The notes beneath the pieces are model-generated. The model was not told the origin of the DNA and searched no databases. It worked only from the letters and a program-made list of their open reading frames with translations. Positions 45,529-56,279 of a DNA stretch of 64,000 nt are shown piece by piece. This DNA is from Actinomyces oris (GTDB taxonomy: Bacteria; Actinomycetota; Actinomycetes; Actinomycetales; Actinomycetaceae). The stretch covers positions 1 through 64,000 of the forward strand of contig NZ_MSKS01000017.1 of assembly GCF_001937445.1 (NCBI RefSeq), read 5' to 3'. Every line of letters starts with the position of its first letter. The stretch's first letter is position 1. The position numbers and the translations under genes are program-made.

Positions 45529-45647
45529 CATGCGTCAGGCTCGGGGTCCATCCGGCCTGCGCCGGATGTCGCCGGTGGCGGGCGAGCACCAGATCGCGAC
45601 AGGGGCCGAACATGACCTTGTCGCTCTGGTCGTGGGAGGATGCCGCC

Positions 45648-46139
45648 ATGGCATACCGTGACATCCGCATCATTGGCGACCCGATCCTGCGCACCGAGTG
45701 CGACTGGATCACTGACATCGACGGCTCCGTCAAGGCCCTGGTCGAGGACCTGCTCGAGACGGTCGATGAGGACGGCCGGGCCGGCCTGGCTGCCAATCAG
45801 ATCGGGATCGGTCTGCGCGCCTTCTCCTGGAACATCGACGGCGAGATCGGCTACGTCCTCAACCCCAAGATCGTCGAGATCTCCAAGGACGAGTACCAGG
45901 ACGGGGAGGAGGGCTGTCTGTCAGTGCCGGGTCTGTGGTTCCCCACGGAGCGGGCCTGGTACGCCCGGGCGGAGGGAGTGAACCTGGACGGCAAGGAGGT
46001 CGTCGTCGAGGGGGAGGAGCTCATGGCTCGTTGCATCCAGCACGAGTGCGACCACCTGGAGGGCCACCTCTACCTCGATCGCCTCGACCGGAAGAACCGG
46101 GCCAAAGCGATGAAGGAGCTGCGAGCGCAGGGACTGTAA
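45648..46139 (+). CDS. def: Peptide deformylase
   Basis: A 163-residue metalloenzyme that removes the formyl group from nascent proteins. All three motifs are present in order: [10 protein letters not shown] (motif 1, about residues 44-53), [11 protein letters not shown] (motif 2 with metal cysteine) and QHECDHLEG (motif 3, HExxH). ATG at 45648 with GGGAGGA about 10 bp upstream; an earlier frame start lies in the tRNA. The N-terminal [19 protein letters not shown] shows the usual GDPVLR-like block. A strong terminator follows. Confidence 0.95.
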   Translation: MAYRDIRIIGDPILRTECDWITDIDGSVKALVEDLLETVDEDGRAGLAANQIGIGLRAFSWNIDGEIGYVLNPKIVEISKDEYQDGEEGCLSVPGLWFPTERAWYARAEGVNLDGKEVVVEGEELMARCIQHECDHLEGHLYLDRLDRKNRAKAMKELRAQGL

Positions 46140-46156
46140 CGTCCCCAGGAATACAG

Positions 46157-46202
46157 ACCGGGTGGGGCAGCAGATCTTGCGACCTGTTGCCCCACCCGGT
46201 TT
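46157..46202 (+). terminator. Terminator after def
   Basis: A 17-bp stem (46157-46173 with 46184-46200, one wobble pair) with a 10-nt loop, followed by only a short TTT. The stem is bidirectional and lies between def and the convergent DUF3145 gene, so it may serve both. Confidence 0.8.
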
Positions 46203-46239
46203 GCAGTAGGCGATGAGGCCTTCCGTGCGCGGCGTGCTC

Positions 46240-46740
46240 CTAGCCGACGCGGTGCAGCCAGCGCACGGGCGCGCCGGCTCCGGCGTAGCGGAAGGGCTCG
46301 AGCTCATCGTCCCAGGCCTGCCCCAGAGCCAGATCGAGCTCGCGGCGCATCCTCTCAGGATCGGCGGCATAGACGAGCGCGGCACGGATCCGGTCCTCGG
46401 GGACGACGACGTTACCGTGAACATCCGTCTGTGCGTGGAAGATACCCAGGTCCGGGGTGTGGGACCAGCGGCCGCCGTCGGTGCCGACGCTCGCCTCCTC
46501 GGTCACCTCGTATCGCAGGTTCGCCCAGCCGCGCAGGGCCGAGGCAAGGCTGGCTCCCGTTCCAGCGGGCCCCACCCAGCTGGTCTCGGCTCGCATCATG
46601 CCCCGAGCCGCAGGCTGCTCGGTCCAGTCGAGGTGGACACGCGAACCGAGCACCTCGGCCGCTGCCCACTCGATGTGGGGGCAGAGCGCCCGAGGTGCTG
46701 AATGCACGAAAAGTACACCGCGGGTGTAGGCACCGATCAT
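46240..46740 (-). CDS. DUF3145 protein
   Basis: A 166-residue protein of the actinobacterial DUF3145 family, with the opening MIGAYTRGVLFVHSAPRALC, then CPHIEWAAAEVLG, LDWTEQPAARGMMRAE and WSHTPDLGIFHAQTDVHGNV. The C-terminal LGQAWDDELEPFRYAG is also typical. Its role is not known; the lack of a signal or helix implies a cytoplasmic protein. ATG at 46740 has an AGGAGG site. Neighbours are def (convergent) and fabF. Confidence 0.9.
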   Translation of the reverse strand: MIGAYTRGVLFVHSAPRALCPHIEWAAAEVLGSRVHLDWTEQPAARGMMRAETSWVGPAGTGASLASALRGWANLRYEVTEEASVGTDGGRWSHTPDLGIFHAQTDVHGNVVVPEDRIRAALVYAADPERMRRELDLALGQAWDDELEPFRYAGAGAPVRWLHRVG

Positions 46741-46914
46741 GAGTATCGCCTCCTGGTTGGTTTCGAGATTCGCCTTCCCCAACGGTCTCGACCCGCAACC
46801 GGGCTCATGTCATGACGTACGCGGCATGCACGGCTATTGTGCCTGACCGCACCGGCCGGGTCCAGCGTGGTGGGTCACAGGCGGGACCGCATGGCGACTC
46901 CCTCCCGAGCACGA

Positions 46915-48168
46915 CTACTGGCGGGCGAAGACCAGGGCGACGTTGTGCCCTCCGAAGCCGAAGGAGGTGCTGGCCGCCGCCGTCAGGTTGGGCAGGTCCC
47001 GGCCCTGTGGTCCAACGACGTCCAGCCCGAGCCGGGCCAGCTCCGGATCCACTCCGGCCGGCAGCAGCGTGGGTGGGGCCCAGCGCTCCTGCAGCGCCAT
47101 GACGGTCAGCACCGCCTCCAGCCCCCCGGCTCCGCCCAGGAGGTGACCGGTGGCGGACTTCGTGGCGCTGACGGCCGCGTCCGGCACCGTCCTGGCCAGG
47201 ACACCTGCCTCGACGACGTCGCCGGCAGGTGTCGAGGTGGCATGGGCGTTGACGTGCCCAACAGCACCGGCGTCAAGGCCCGCGCGCCCCAGAGCCATCC
47301 GCAGGGCTCGTTCCTGCTCCGTGCCCGACGGCTCCGGTCGTGCGACGTCATAGGCATCGGCAGTGACCCCAGTGCCCGCCAGCACGGCCAGGACCCGCGC
47401 GCCACGGGCCAAGGCGTGCGCAGCGCGCTCCAGGACGAGGATCCCGGCGCCCTCACCCAGGACGAAGCCGTCACGGTCCGGGGCGAAGGGGCGTGAGGCG
47501 GTCTGAGGGTCGGCGTTGCGCGTGGACAGGGCCCGCATCGCGCCGAAGGCGGCCACGGTCATCGGGTGGAGGGCCGCATCCGTGCCCCCGGCCACGACGA
47601 CGTCGGCCCGCCCCAGAGCGATGAGGTCCGCGCCGTAGGCGATGGCCTCGGCCCCGGAGGCGCAGGCCGAGACAGGAGCATGGATACCACCGTGCGCCCC
47701 CAGCTCGATCCCGACTGCGGCCGCAGGGGCATTGGGCATGAGCGCTGGGACCGCCGTCGGCAGAACCCGCCGGGGCCCCTTGTCCCTCAGGATGTCCCAG
47801 GCCTCCATAACCGACAGGACCGGCCCCATGCCCGGGGAGACGGACACCGCCAGATGCTGTGAGGTGACCTGCGGGGCCCCTGCCTGCTCCCAGGCCTGGC
47901 GGGCGGCCAGCAGCGCGCACTGACTGGCACGGTCGAGGCGGCGCAGCTGGCGGGGCGGGAGTATCTCGGCAGGATCGACTGCCAGGGGAGCGCCGATCCG
48001 CACGGGTAGGTCATGGCTCTCGACCCACTTGTGCTCAAGGGTACGAACCGCGCAGGCGCCCTCGTGCAGGGCGCTCCAGGTGGACTCAACGTCTGCGCCC
48101 AGAGGATTGACGGTTCCCAGTCCGGTGACGACGACGTCATCCGGGCGGCACTCGGTTTCCGGGCTCAT
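46915..48168 (-). CDS. fabF: Beta-ketoacyl-ACP synthase II (FabF/KasA-like)
   Basis: A 417-residue condensing enzyme of fatty-acid elongation. It shows the active-site cysteine in APVSACASGAEAIAYG, and the two histidines in NAHATSTPAGD and SATKSATGHLLGGAGG with the lysine. It would elongate acyl-ACP with malonyl-ACP. Only 8 bp separates it from the upstream acpP. fabD and fabH, which in Streptomyces lie between the activator and acpP, are missing here. The N terminus DDVVVTGLGTVNPLG is normal; GPVLSVMEAWDILRDKGPRRV sits in the usual gate region. Confidence 0.92.
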   Translation of the reverse strand: MSPETECRPDDVVVTGLGTVNPLGADVESTWSALHEGACAVRTLEHKWVESHDLPVRIGAPLAVDPAEILPPRQLRRLDRASQCALLAARQAWEQAGAPQVTSQHLAVSVSPGMGPVLSVMEAWDILRDKGPRRVLPTAVPALMPNAPAAAVGIELGAHGGIHAPVSACASGAEAIAYGADLIALGRADVVVAGGTDAALHPMTVAAFGAMRALSTRNADPQTASRPFAPDRDGFVLGEGAGILVLERAAHALARGARVLAVLAGTGVTADAYDVARPEPSGTEQERALRMALGRAGLDAGAVGHVNAHATSTPAGDVVEAGVLARTVPDAAVSATKSATGHLLGGAGGLEAVLTVMALQERWAPPTLLPAGVDPELARLGLDVVGPQGRDLPNLTAAASTSFGFGGHNVALVFARQ

Positions 48169-48176
48169 GTCTGTCG

Positions 48177-48428
48177 TCAGGCCTTCTTGGAGGTCACCAG
48201 GTCAACCAGGGCTCCGACGGTGGGCAGAGTCGGGATGAGGGAGTCGTCCAGGGCCACACCGAAGCGCTCCTCGACCTGGGTGGCGATGGTCAGCAGACCC
48301 AGGGAGTCGACGTCGAGGTCCTGGGCGAAGGTGGTGTCCCGAGTGATGTCCTTGGCTGCGACGCCGGACTCCTCGCTGACGATCTGGGTGATGACGGACA
48401 GGACGTCGGCGTTGTTCTGCTCAGCCAT
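48177..48428 (-). CDS. acpP: Acyl carrier protein
   Basis: An 83-residue acyl carrier protein. The serine that receives phosphopantetheine is in DLDVDSLGLLTIATQVEE (DSL motif, about residue 42). The helices are acidic, as expected (VITQIVSEESGV, VEERFGVALDD). ATG at 48428 with GGAGCC upstream. It is read before fabF on the same strand, 8 bp apart. The upstream leader holds two copies of CCGTGACGG (48446 and 48467), possibly of regulatory value. Confidence 0.95.
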   Translation of the reverse strand: MAEQNNADVLSVITQIVSEESGVAAKDITRDTTFAQDLDVDSLGLLTIATQVEERFGVALDDSLIPTLPTVGALVDLVTSKKA

Positions 48429-48691
48429 GGTGGCTCCTTCAGGCGCCGTGACGGAGCATCCAGGATCCGTGACGGCGCTGTGACTCGATGATGGTTGTGG
48501 TTTGCCGGCGGAGGTACCGCAGGTCGGACCATTGTCCCAGATGAGAAGGGGTGCTTAGGAACCGGTGCACCACCGGGGGGCGGCTCATGGCCGGGGCGCG
48601 GTCAATAGCGTCACGACCGGACCAGCCCGAAGGTGACGGACGGTCCGGTCGCGCAGAAGAGGATGCGGACGCTCATCGCGCCCACGGTGCG
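48429..48691. other. acpP leader and intergenic region, including repeated CCGTGACGG
   Basis: Two copies of CCGTGACGG (48446-48454 and 48467-48475) lie 21 bp apart, 18 bp upstream of the acpP start. Since CCGT-N-ACGG is itself palindromic the pair also makes a hairpin (GCGCCGTGACGGA with its near-complement). On the minus strand GGGACAATGG around 48535 resembles a -10. The likely role is an operator for the FasR-like activator or a repressor, or an RNA structure near the ribosome site. The remainder up to 48691 shows nothing. Confidence 0.45.
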
Positions 48692-49891
48692 TCAGGCCTC
48701 TCGGCTGACAGCCAGTCGGCCCACGATGATCGCCATGTGCAGCATGAGGCCGTCACGGGCGTTCGTCGCGTCCCAGCCGACCTGCTCGCTGACGCGGCCC
48801 AGGCGGTAGCGCACCGTGTTGGCGTGCACGAACAGGTTCCGGGCAGTGGCCTCCAGGCTTCCACCCAGCGCCAGGTAGGTGGCTACCGTGCTTTCGAAGG
48901 GATCACCCATCTCGTGCAGGGGCGCGTGCACCAGGTTGAGGATCTGCTCACAGGCGAGCTCGTCGCCGGCCAGGAGCCGCTCGGGGAGAAGGTCGTCGGC
49001 GTGAACCGGGTTTGGTGCCTCGGCCCAGCCAGGCAGAGCGCGTAGTCCGGCCAGGGCCGAGCGCAGCGAACGACCCGCGTGCGAGATCCCTGGAACCACC
49101 GGACCGACGACGGCCGACCCGCCCAGACCGCCGGCCACCTGCATGGCGGCCTGATCCACCAGCTGCTCAGCGGTGGCCTCCCGGCCGGAGTGCTTGGACG
49201 CTGGAGCGTGAGCCGCCGGGCTGTCACCCAGGATGATGAGGACGGAGTCGCCTCGTACCGATACCAGGCAGTCGCTGGCCAGGTTGCGGCACTCGTGGCG
49301 CAACCTGGAGACGCCGAGCGCATCCAGAGTGGTCTTGGCGGCGATCGCCACCACAGGTCCGGTTCCGTTCCAGCCGGCAGTTCCGGCTCGGGTTGCGGCG
49401 TCCTCGGGGTCGTCGTGAAGCATCGCGTCGACCGCTACGGATTCCAACCGGGCGTCCCAGGCGCCGCGGGCCTCGGCCGCCCGGGCGTACACCTCGGCCG
49501 CGGCGAAGCCGACGTCACGCCCGAAGGTCAGGACGAGGATGCGGACGGTGTCATGGTCCTCCTCGGGTACGGCACGAGGAGCCTCGTCCACGACGACGTC
49601 GAGGACCGTACGCACCAACGCCAGGGTCTGCTCCAGCGTAATGACACCGGTCAGAGCCGCAGGGGCAACGGAGAAGATCTGGGAGGGGGTCAGCGGGGTC
49701 GAGGGGTTCTCCGCCGAGTCGACGAACATGGTGACGCCCAGGCGGGCCACCGCTGCGATCTGGTCGCGCGATCCCTCCGGCAGGGTTCGGTAGAAATCAT
49801 GGGCCGAACTGATGCGGTCCAGTGAGTGTTCAATAATTGTGTCCTGCGCCTGTCGCAGTGCAGACACTCCCGGAGCGCTCAACTCATCCAT
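48692..49891 (-). CDS. FasR-like PucR-family transcriptional activator
   Basis: A 399-residue regulator. The C-terminal HTH is of the PucR/CdaR type: FESTVATYLALGGSLEATARNLFVHANTVRYRLGRVSE; the middle carries the GGDEF-like/CdaR domain seen in such proteins. In Streptomyces coelicolor the homologue FasR activates the fabD-fabH-acpP-fabF operon, and the position just before acpP-fabF supports that role here. The start at 49891 has a TAGCAT hexamer seven bases upstream on this strand, so it too may be leaderless. Upstream extension to 50233 is discarded because it does not look coding. Confidence 0.85.
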   Translation of the reverse strand: MDELSAPGVSALRQAQDTIIEHSLDRISSAHDFYRTLPEGSRDQIAAVARLGVTMFVDSAENPSTPLTPSQIFSVAPAALTGVITLEQTLALVRTVLDVVVDEAPRAVPEEDHDTVRILVLTFGRDVGFAAAEVYARAAEARGAWDARLESVAVDAMLHDDPEDAATRAGTAGWNGTGPVVAIAAKTTLDALGVSRLRHECRNLASDCLVSVRGDSVLIILGDSPAAHAPASKHSGREATAEQLVDQAAMQVAGGLGGSAVVGPVVPGISHAGRSLRSALAGLRALPGWAEAPNPVHADDLLPERLLAGDELACEQILNLVHAPLHEMGDPFESTVATYLALGGSLEATARNLFVHANTVRYRLGRVSEQVGWDATNARDGLMLHMAIIVGRLAVSREA

Positions 49892-50029
49892 ACTGTGGAT
49901 GCTACCGACTGGAATATCCTGAGGACAGTAGGTTCTCGATTGGCGCGGCGTGTGATCCGACACGAGTTTGTGTTGAAAATACGGGGATAACTGAGGGTGG
50001 TGTGTCGCGGAGACGGAGCGGATTGCGCA

Positions 50030-50047
50030 GGTTACAATAGCGTAACC
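50030..50047 (+). promoter_or_regulatory. aspA promoter region with GGTTAC-AATAGC-GTAACC palindrome
   Basis: A perfect 6-bp inverted repeat (50030-50035, 50042-50047) overlaps TACAAT (50033-50038), a good -10, so a bound repressor would block it. No clear -35 was found. The rest of 49905-50155 has no gene. Confidence 0.45.
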
Positions 50048-50155
50048 ATTGTGGAAGCCATGGTATGTGAATCTGCAATGACCCGAATGTGTGCGTCGTA
50101 TGCCAGCATGGATGCGCACAGGCAGGTGCCTAGCTAGACAACTCGGAGGCTCAGG

Positions 50156-51634
50156 ATGACGAAGGCAACCCGCACAGAGGAAGATCTTCTTGGTGCACGG
50201 GAAGTTCCATTGGATGCCTATTGGGGAATCCATACGCTACGTGCGATGGAGAACTTCCAGATCTCTGGATCTGTGGTCGGTGATGAAGAGGCCTTCGTTC
50301 GCGGCATGGTGCAGGTGAAGAAGGCGTCAGCGTTAGCGAACAGTGATCTGGGGGCTATCGACCCGGAGATTGCTGGTGCGATTGTGTGGGCCTGTGACCA
50401 GGTGCTGCTTGCCGAGCGCTGCCTTGATCAGTTCCCGGTCGACCAGTTCCAGGGGGGTGCCGGGACCAGCGTTAACATGAATACCAACGAGGTGATCGCC
50501 AACCTCGCGCTGGAGTACCTGGGATACGCCAAGGGCCGTTATGACATCATCAACCCCAACGATCATGTCAACAAGTCCCAGTCGACGAACGATGCCTACC
50601 CGACTGGATTCCGTTTGGGGCTGTTCGCCCTTGTCAGCTCGCTCATCGAGGAGCTCGAGCGGCTCATTGCGTCGATGCGATCCAAGGGGGCGGAGTTCGT
50701 CAATGTTCTGAAGATGGGGCGTACTCAGCTTCAGGATGCTGTTCCTATGAGCCTGGGGAAGGAGTTCGAGGCCTTCGCCGTTCTGCTGGAGGAGGAGGTC
50801 AGTCGGCTTCACAACAACGCCGCCCTGCTTCTGGAGGTGAACCTCGGGGCCACGGCGATCGGCACGGGGCTCAACACCCCGCCGGACTATCAGAGCACTG
50901 TTGTTGGGCATCTGCGGGAGATCACTGGTTTGGAGGTTCGAGGAGCGCATGACCTGCTGGAAGCCACGAGTGACACGGGCGCATATGTCTCGATGCACGC
51001 GGCGATCAAGCGCTTGGCGGTGAAGCTGTCCAAGATCTGCAATGACCTGCGACTACTGTCCTCCGGGCCTCGTGCGGGGCTGGGGGAGATCAGGCTGCCT
51101 GAGCGTCAGGCAGGTTCCTCCATCATGCCGGCCAAGGTCAATCCGGTGATCCCGGAGGTGGTGAACCAGGTCTGCTTCAAGGTCATGGGAAACGATGTGG
51201 CGCTGACCTTCGCCGCGGAGGCGGGACAGCTCCAGCTCAATGTCATGGAACCGGTGATCGCCCAGGCTATCTTCGAGTCCATCAATCTGCTCACCCGCGG
51301 GATGTCGACTCTGCGGGAGCTGTGCATCGTGGGGATCGAGGCCAATGAGGAGGTGTGTCGCCGCAACGTGCTGGACTCGATCGGAATCGTTACCTATCTC
51401 AACCCGGTGATCGGTCATCACAACGGCGACCTGGTGGGCCGAGAGTGCGCCCGCTCAGGACGCAGCGTGCGAGAGGTGGTTCTGGAGATGGGGCTGCTCG
51501 AGGAGCCTGTTCTTGACGAGATTCTCAGCCCAGAGAACCTTCTGCGTCCCCATTTCCGTGACCTGAAGGTCTACTCAGGATCCGATCCGTCAACTCCGCC
51601 GGTTGTGTCCACGGCTCCTGGCTCGCAGGAGTAA
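50156..51634 (+). CDS. aspA: Aspartate ammonia-lyase
   Basis: A 492-residue member of the fumarase/aspartase superfamily, releasing ammonia and fumarate from L-aspartate. Signature [11 protein letters not shown] (catalytic-loop serine) is at about residue 322. N-terminal [38 protein letters not shown] and [18 protein letters not shown] are the aspartase (not fumarase) forms. CGGAGG lies six bases before the ATG. Codon choice is less G/C-biased (more third-position T and A) than the flanking genes, a hint of a different history or expression. It is monocistronic, convergent with the DUF3060 gene. Confidence 0.93.
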   Translation: MTKATRTEEDLLGAREVPLDAYWGIHTLRAMENFQISGSVVGDEEAFVRGMVQVKKASALANSDLGAIDPEIAGAIVWACDQVLLAERCLDQFPVDQFQGGAGTSVNMNTNEVIANLALEYLGYAKGRYDIINPNDHVNKSQSTNDAYPTGFRLGLFALVSSLIEELERLIASMRSKGAEFVNVLKMGRTQLQDAVPMSLGKEFEAFAVLLEEEVSRLHNNAALLLEVNLGATAIGTGLNTPPDYQSTVVGHLREITGLEVRGAHDLLEATSDTGAYVSMHAAIKRLAVKLSKICNDLRLLSSGPRAGLGEIRLPERQAGSSIMPAKVNPVIPEVVNQVCFKVMGNDVALTFAAEAGQLQLNVMEPVIAQAIFESINLLTRGMSTLRELCIVGIEANEEVCRRNVLDSIGIVTYLNPVIGHHNGDLVGRECARSGRSVREVVLEMGLLEEPVLDEILSPENLLRPHFRDLKVYSGSDPSTPPVVSTAPGSQE

Positions 51635-51732
51635 GGGGGAATCGGCCTTCCGAGGTTCGGCGGGCGGCCGGCGGCGTGCTGTACGACCTCGCCGACGTCG
51701 GAAGGCTGCTTCCAGCTCTGTCGCGAACGGCC

Positions 51733-52374
51733 TCATGAGAAGGAGCGACAGGAGCGGACGACAGGGGCGTGAACGTCCTTGCCGATGACGTTGAGGCCTT
51801 GTGGATCCACCTTCGCCTGCGGGGGCCTGGAGTGCCAGAAGACGTAGTTCTGGCTGTCCCCGTCGTTGGAACCGAATGTGACTTTATTGGAGGCGTCGAT
51901 CCAGACCGTGTTGTCAAAGCCGTTGACGGTCAGTGACTCGATCTCCCCTTCGATGACGACCACGAGACTTTGTGCGGTGATTGTTACGTCTCGTGCGCCT
52001 GCCGAGACCTTGACCACCTGATCGGTGGAGAGCTCGTTGGAGGTGACACTGACCTGGTTGGAGGTCGGAATCACCTTAGTGACCTGGGCCTCTGCCTGGG
52101 CCCGGGTGTCCTCCGCGTCGTTGTCGGTCAACTCGTCGTCGTAGTCGCGGATGTCGGAGGACGTGCAGTTGCCGTACTCCAGCGGATCCATGGGGCTGGT
52201 GTCCTCCAGCTTCCCAGTGGGCTCCTCCTCGGCCTCCTGAGTGGCGGCATCGTTCTGGTCCGCCGGGGTCGAGGACGTCCCCCTGGCGCCGGTCCAGCCG
52301 ACTGAGCAACCGGACAGGGTCAGCAGGCACGCGGCCGTGAAGGCGGTGGAGCGCAGGAACGGGGAGCGGGACAA
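51733..52374 (-). CDS. DUF3060 lipoprotein
   Basis: A 213-residue exported lipoprotein. The signal peptide ends in TLSGC (lipobox, Cys at about residue 23), followed by a Ser/Glu-rich linker, and then the DUF3060 beta-solenoid-like domain: VKVSAGARDVTITAQSLVVVIEGEIESL, NTVWIDASNKVTFGSN. DUF3060 occurs in actinobacterial surface proteins of unknown role. The TTG start at 52374 has GAGG seven bases upstream on this strand. About 100 bp separates it from both neighbours. Confidence 0.88.
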   Translation of the reverse strand: MSRSPFLRSTAFTAACLLTLSGCSVGWTGARGTSSTPADQNDAATQEAEEEPTGKLEDTSPMDPLEYGNCTSSDIRDYDDELTDNDAEDTRAQAEAQVTKVIPTSNQVSVTSNELSTDQVVKVSAGARDVTITAQSLVVVIEGEIESLTVNGFDNTVWIDASNKVTFGSNDGDSQNYVFWHSRPPQAKVDPQGLNVIGKDVHAPVVRSCRSFS

Positions 52375-52481
52375 GGGAGGACCTCATTCGGCAGACATGA
52401 TGGTGCCGGTGGATACGGGAGATCCCGCTCCACCGGCACCACAATTGGTCAGTGTGTCCAACTATAGCCGCACGGGGCGGA

Positions 52482-55235
<2,754 letters not shown>

Positions 55236-55633
55236 GGAATCCTCTTTCCTCGCGTCTGTGCGGTCGGCCCGAGCCTCATTGCGTGCCGTGGTGCCGATGG
55301 CGGCATCGGCGTGCGCCTGAAGCCAGACCGCTGTGGATGACGGCCCTAATCTACGACCTGCGACGGGGCGAACGCTGCACCGAACGGGAAGAAAGTCCCA
55401 CCTCACGTATGATGTAGATCACTTAATGACGGGTTGGCTTCGCTGTCGAGCACTGAGGGGTGTGGAGCCTCAAGGGGGTGGTCGCGTCAGAATCGATCTT
55501 CAAAGGAAAGTCCAAGGTAATCTGACGTGCGTGTTCACTTGCGCGGCTGGTGCCGGGTGCGGTGGGCTAGTACCCATCGCCCAGCAGCGGGCGAACGGTA
55601 GACGGGCCAGGCCCAGAAGGACGGTGTAAGGAC
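55236..55633. other. 398-bp divergent promoter region between aceE and DUF3052
   Basis: No gene is seen. A -10-like TATGAT at 55408-55413 stands in a locally AT-richer patch (55400-55440, with GATGTAGATCACTTAATGA). The aceE leader (55236-55330) is GC-rich. Which promoter serves which gene cannot be settled by eye. No riboswitch fold was recognised. Confidence 0.5.
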
Positions 55634-56038
55634 GTGGCGAGCACAGCGGGTGGGGCTTTCGGCTTCGCCTCCGGTCTCATCATTCAGGAGTTCGGCTACG
55701 ACGTCGACGTCGACGAGACCTTGCGTCAGGCCGTTGAGGCGGAGACCGGAACCACTCTGGTGGACGAGGACTACGAGGACGTGGCCGACTCGGCCATCGT
55801 GTGGTGGCGTGACGACGACGGCGACGTCGATGACCTCACCGACCTCCTCGTGGACGCCCAGGCCAACCTCGACGGCGCAGGGCTCATCTGGGTGCTGACG
55901 CCCAAGGCGCGTACTACCGGAGCCGTCCAGGCAGCCGAGGTGGAGGAGGCTGCCGCGACAGCCGGCATGCACGCGACCTCTGCCGCCTCCATGGGGCAGC
56001 ACTGGAGTGGCATCAGGGTCTCCAGCCGGGGGCGCTGA
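55634..56038 (+). CDS. DUF3052 family protein
   Basis: A 134-residue protein of the actinobacterial DUF3052 family. Blocks: ASGLIIQEFGYDVDVDETLRQ, TLVDEDYEDVADSAIVWWRDDDGDVDDLTDLLVDAQANL, GLIWVLTPKA and GQHWSGIRVSSRGR. The order aceE-DUF3052 is conserved in mycobacteria. GTG start with TAAGGA five bases upstream. It is cytoplasmic and strongly acidic. Its role is unknown; in the Corynebacteriales it has been linked by position only to the pyruvate dehydrogenase gene. Confidence 0.9.
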   Translation: MASTAGGAFGFASGLIIQEFGYDVDVDETLRQAVEAETGTTLVDEDYEDVADSAIVWWRDDDGDVDDLTDLLVDAQANLDGAGLIWVLTPKARTTGAVQAAEVEEAAATAGMHATSAASMGQHWSGIRVSSRGR

Positions 56039-56203
56039 TGCGACCCGATGGCTGCGCGGCGTGCTGCGCCCTCAGAGGCGGAGATGGTTGGTGGCCCGTC
56101 CGGTGGAGGCGGTAAAGTCTCCGGCTGAGGCGGCTCGCGCCGTCAGTCGCATGTGCAGGCACTGGGAGCTCAGGCAAAATGCTCCCGGGGGGCCACTGCA
56201 CCT

Positions 56204-56279
56204 GGACCTGTAGCTCAGTTGGTAGAGCAACGCGTTTACACCGCGTCGGTCGTCGGTTCGAGTCCGGCCGGGTCCACCA
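56204..56279 (+). tRNA. tRNA-Val (TAC)
   Basis: Acceptor GGACCTG (56204-56210) pairs with CGGGTCC (56269-56275, one G-T), discriminator A, encoded CCA at 56277-56279. The anticodon loop TTTACAC gives TAC. The 3' half is overlapped on the other strand by the recombinase reading frame, and the tRNA marks the border between the syntenic chromosome and the foreign region. Confidence 0.96.

Noticed and set aside
51645-51706. GCCTTCCGA / TCGGAAGGC inverted repeat between aspA and the DUF3060 gene
   Set aside because: Only 9 bp with a loop of over 40 nt and no T tract; too weak to call a terminator.
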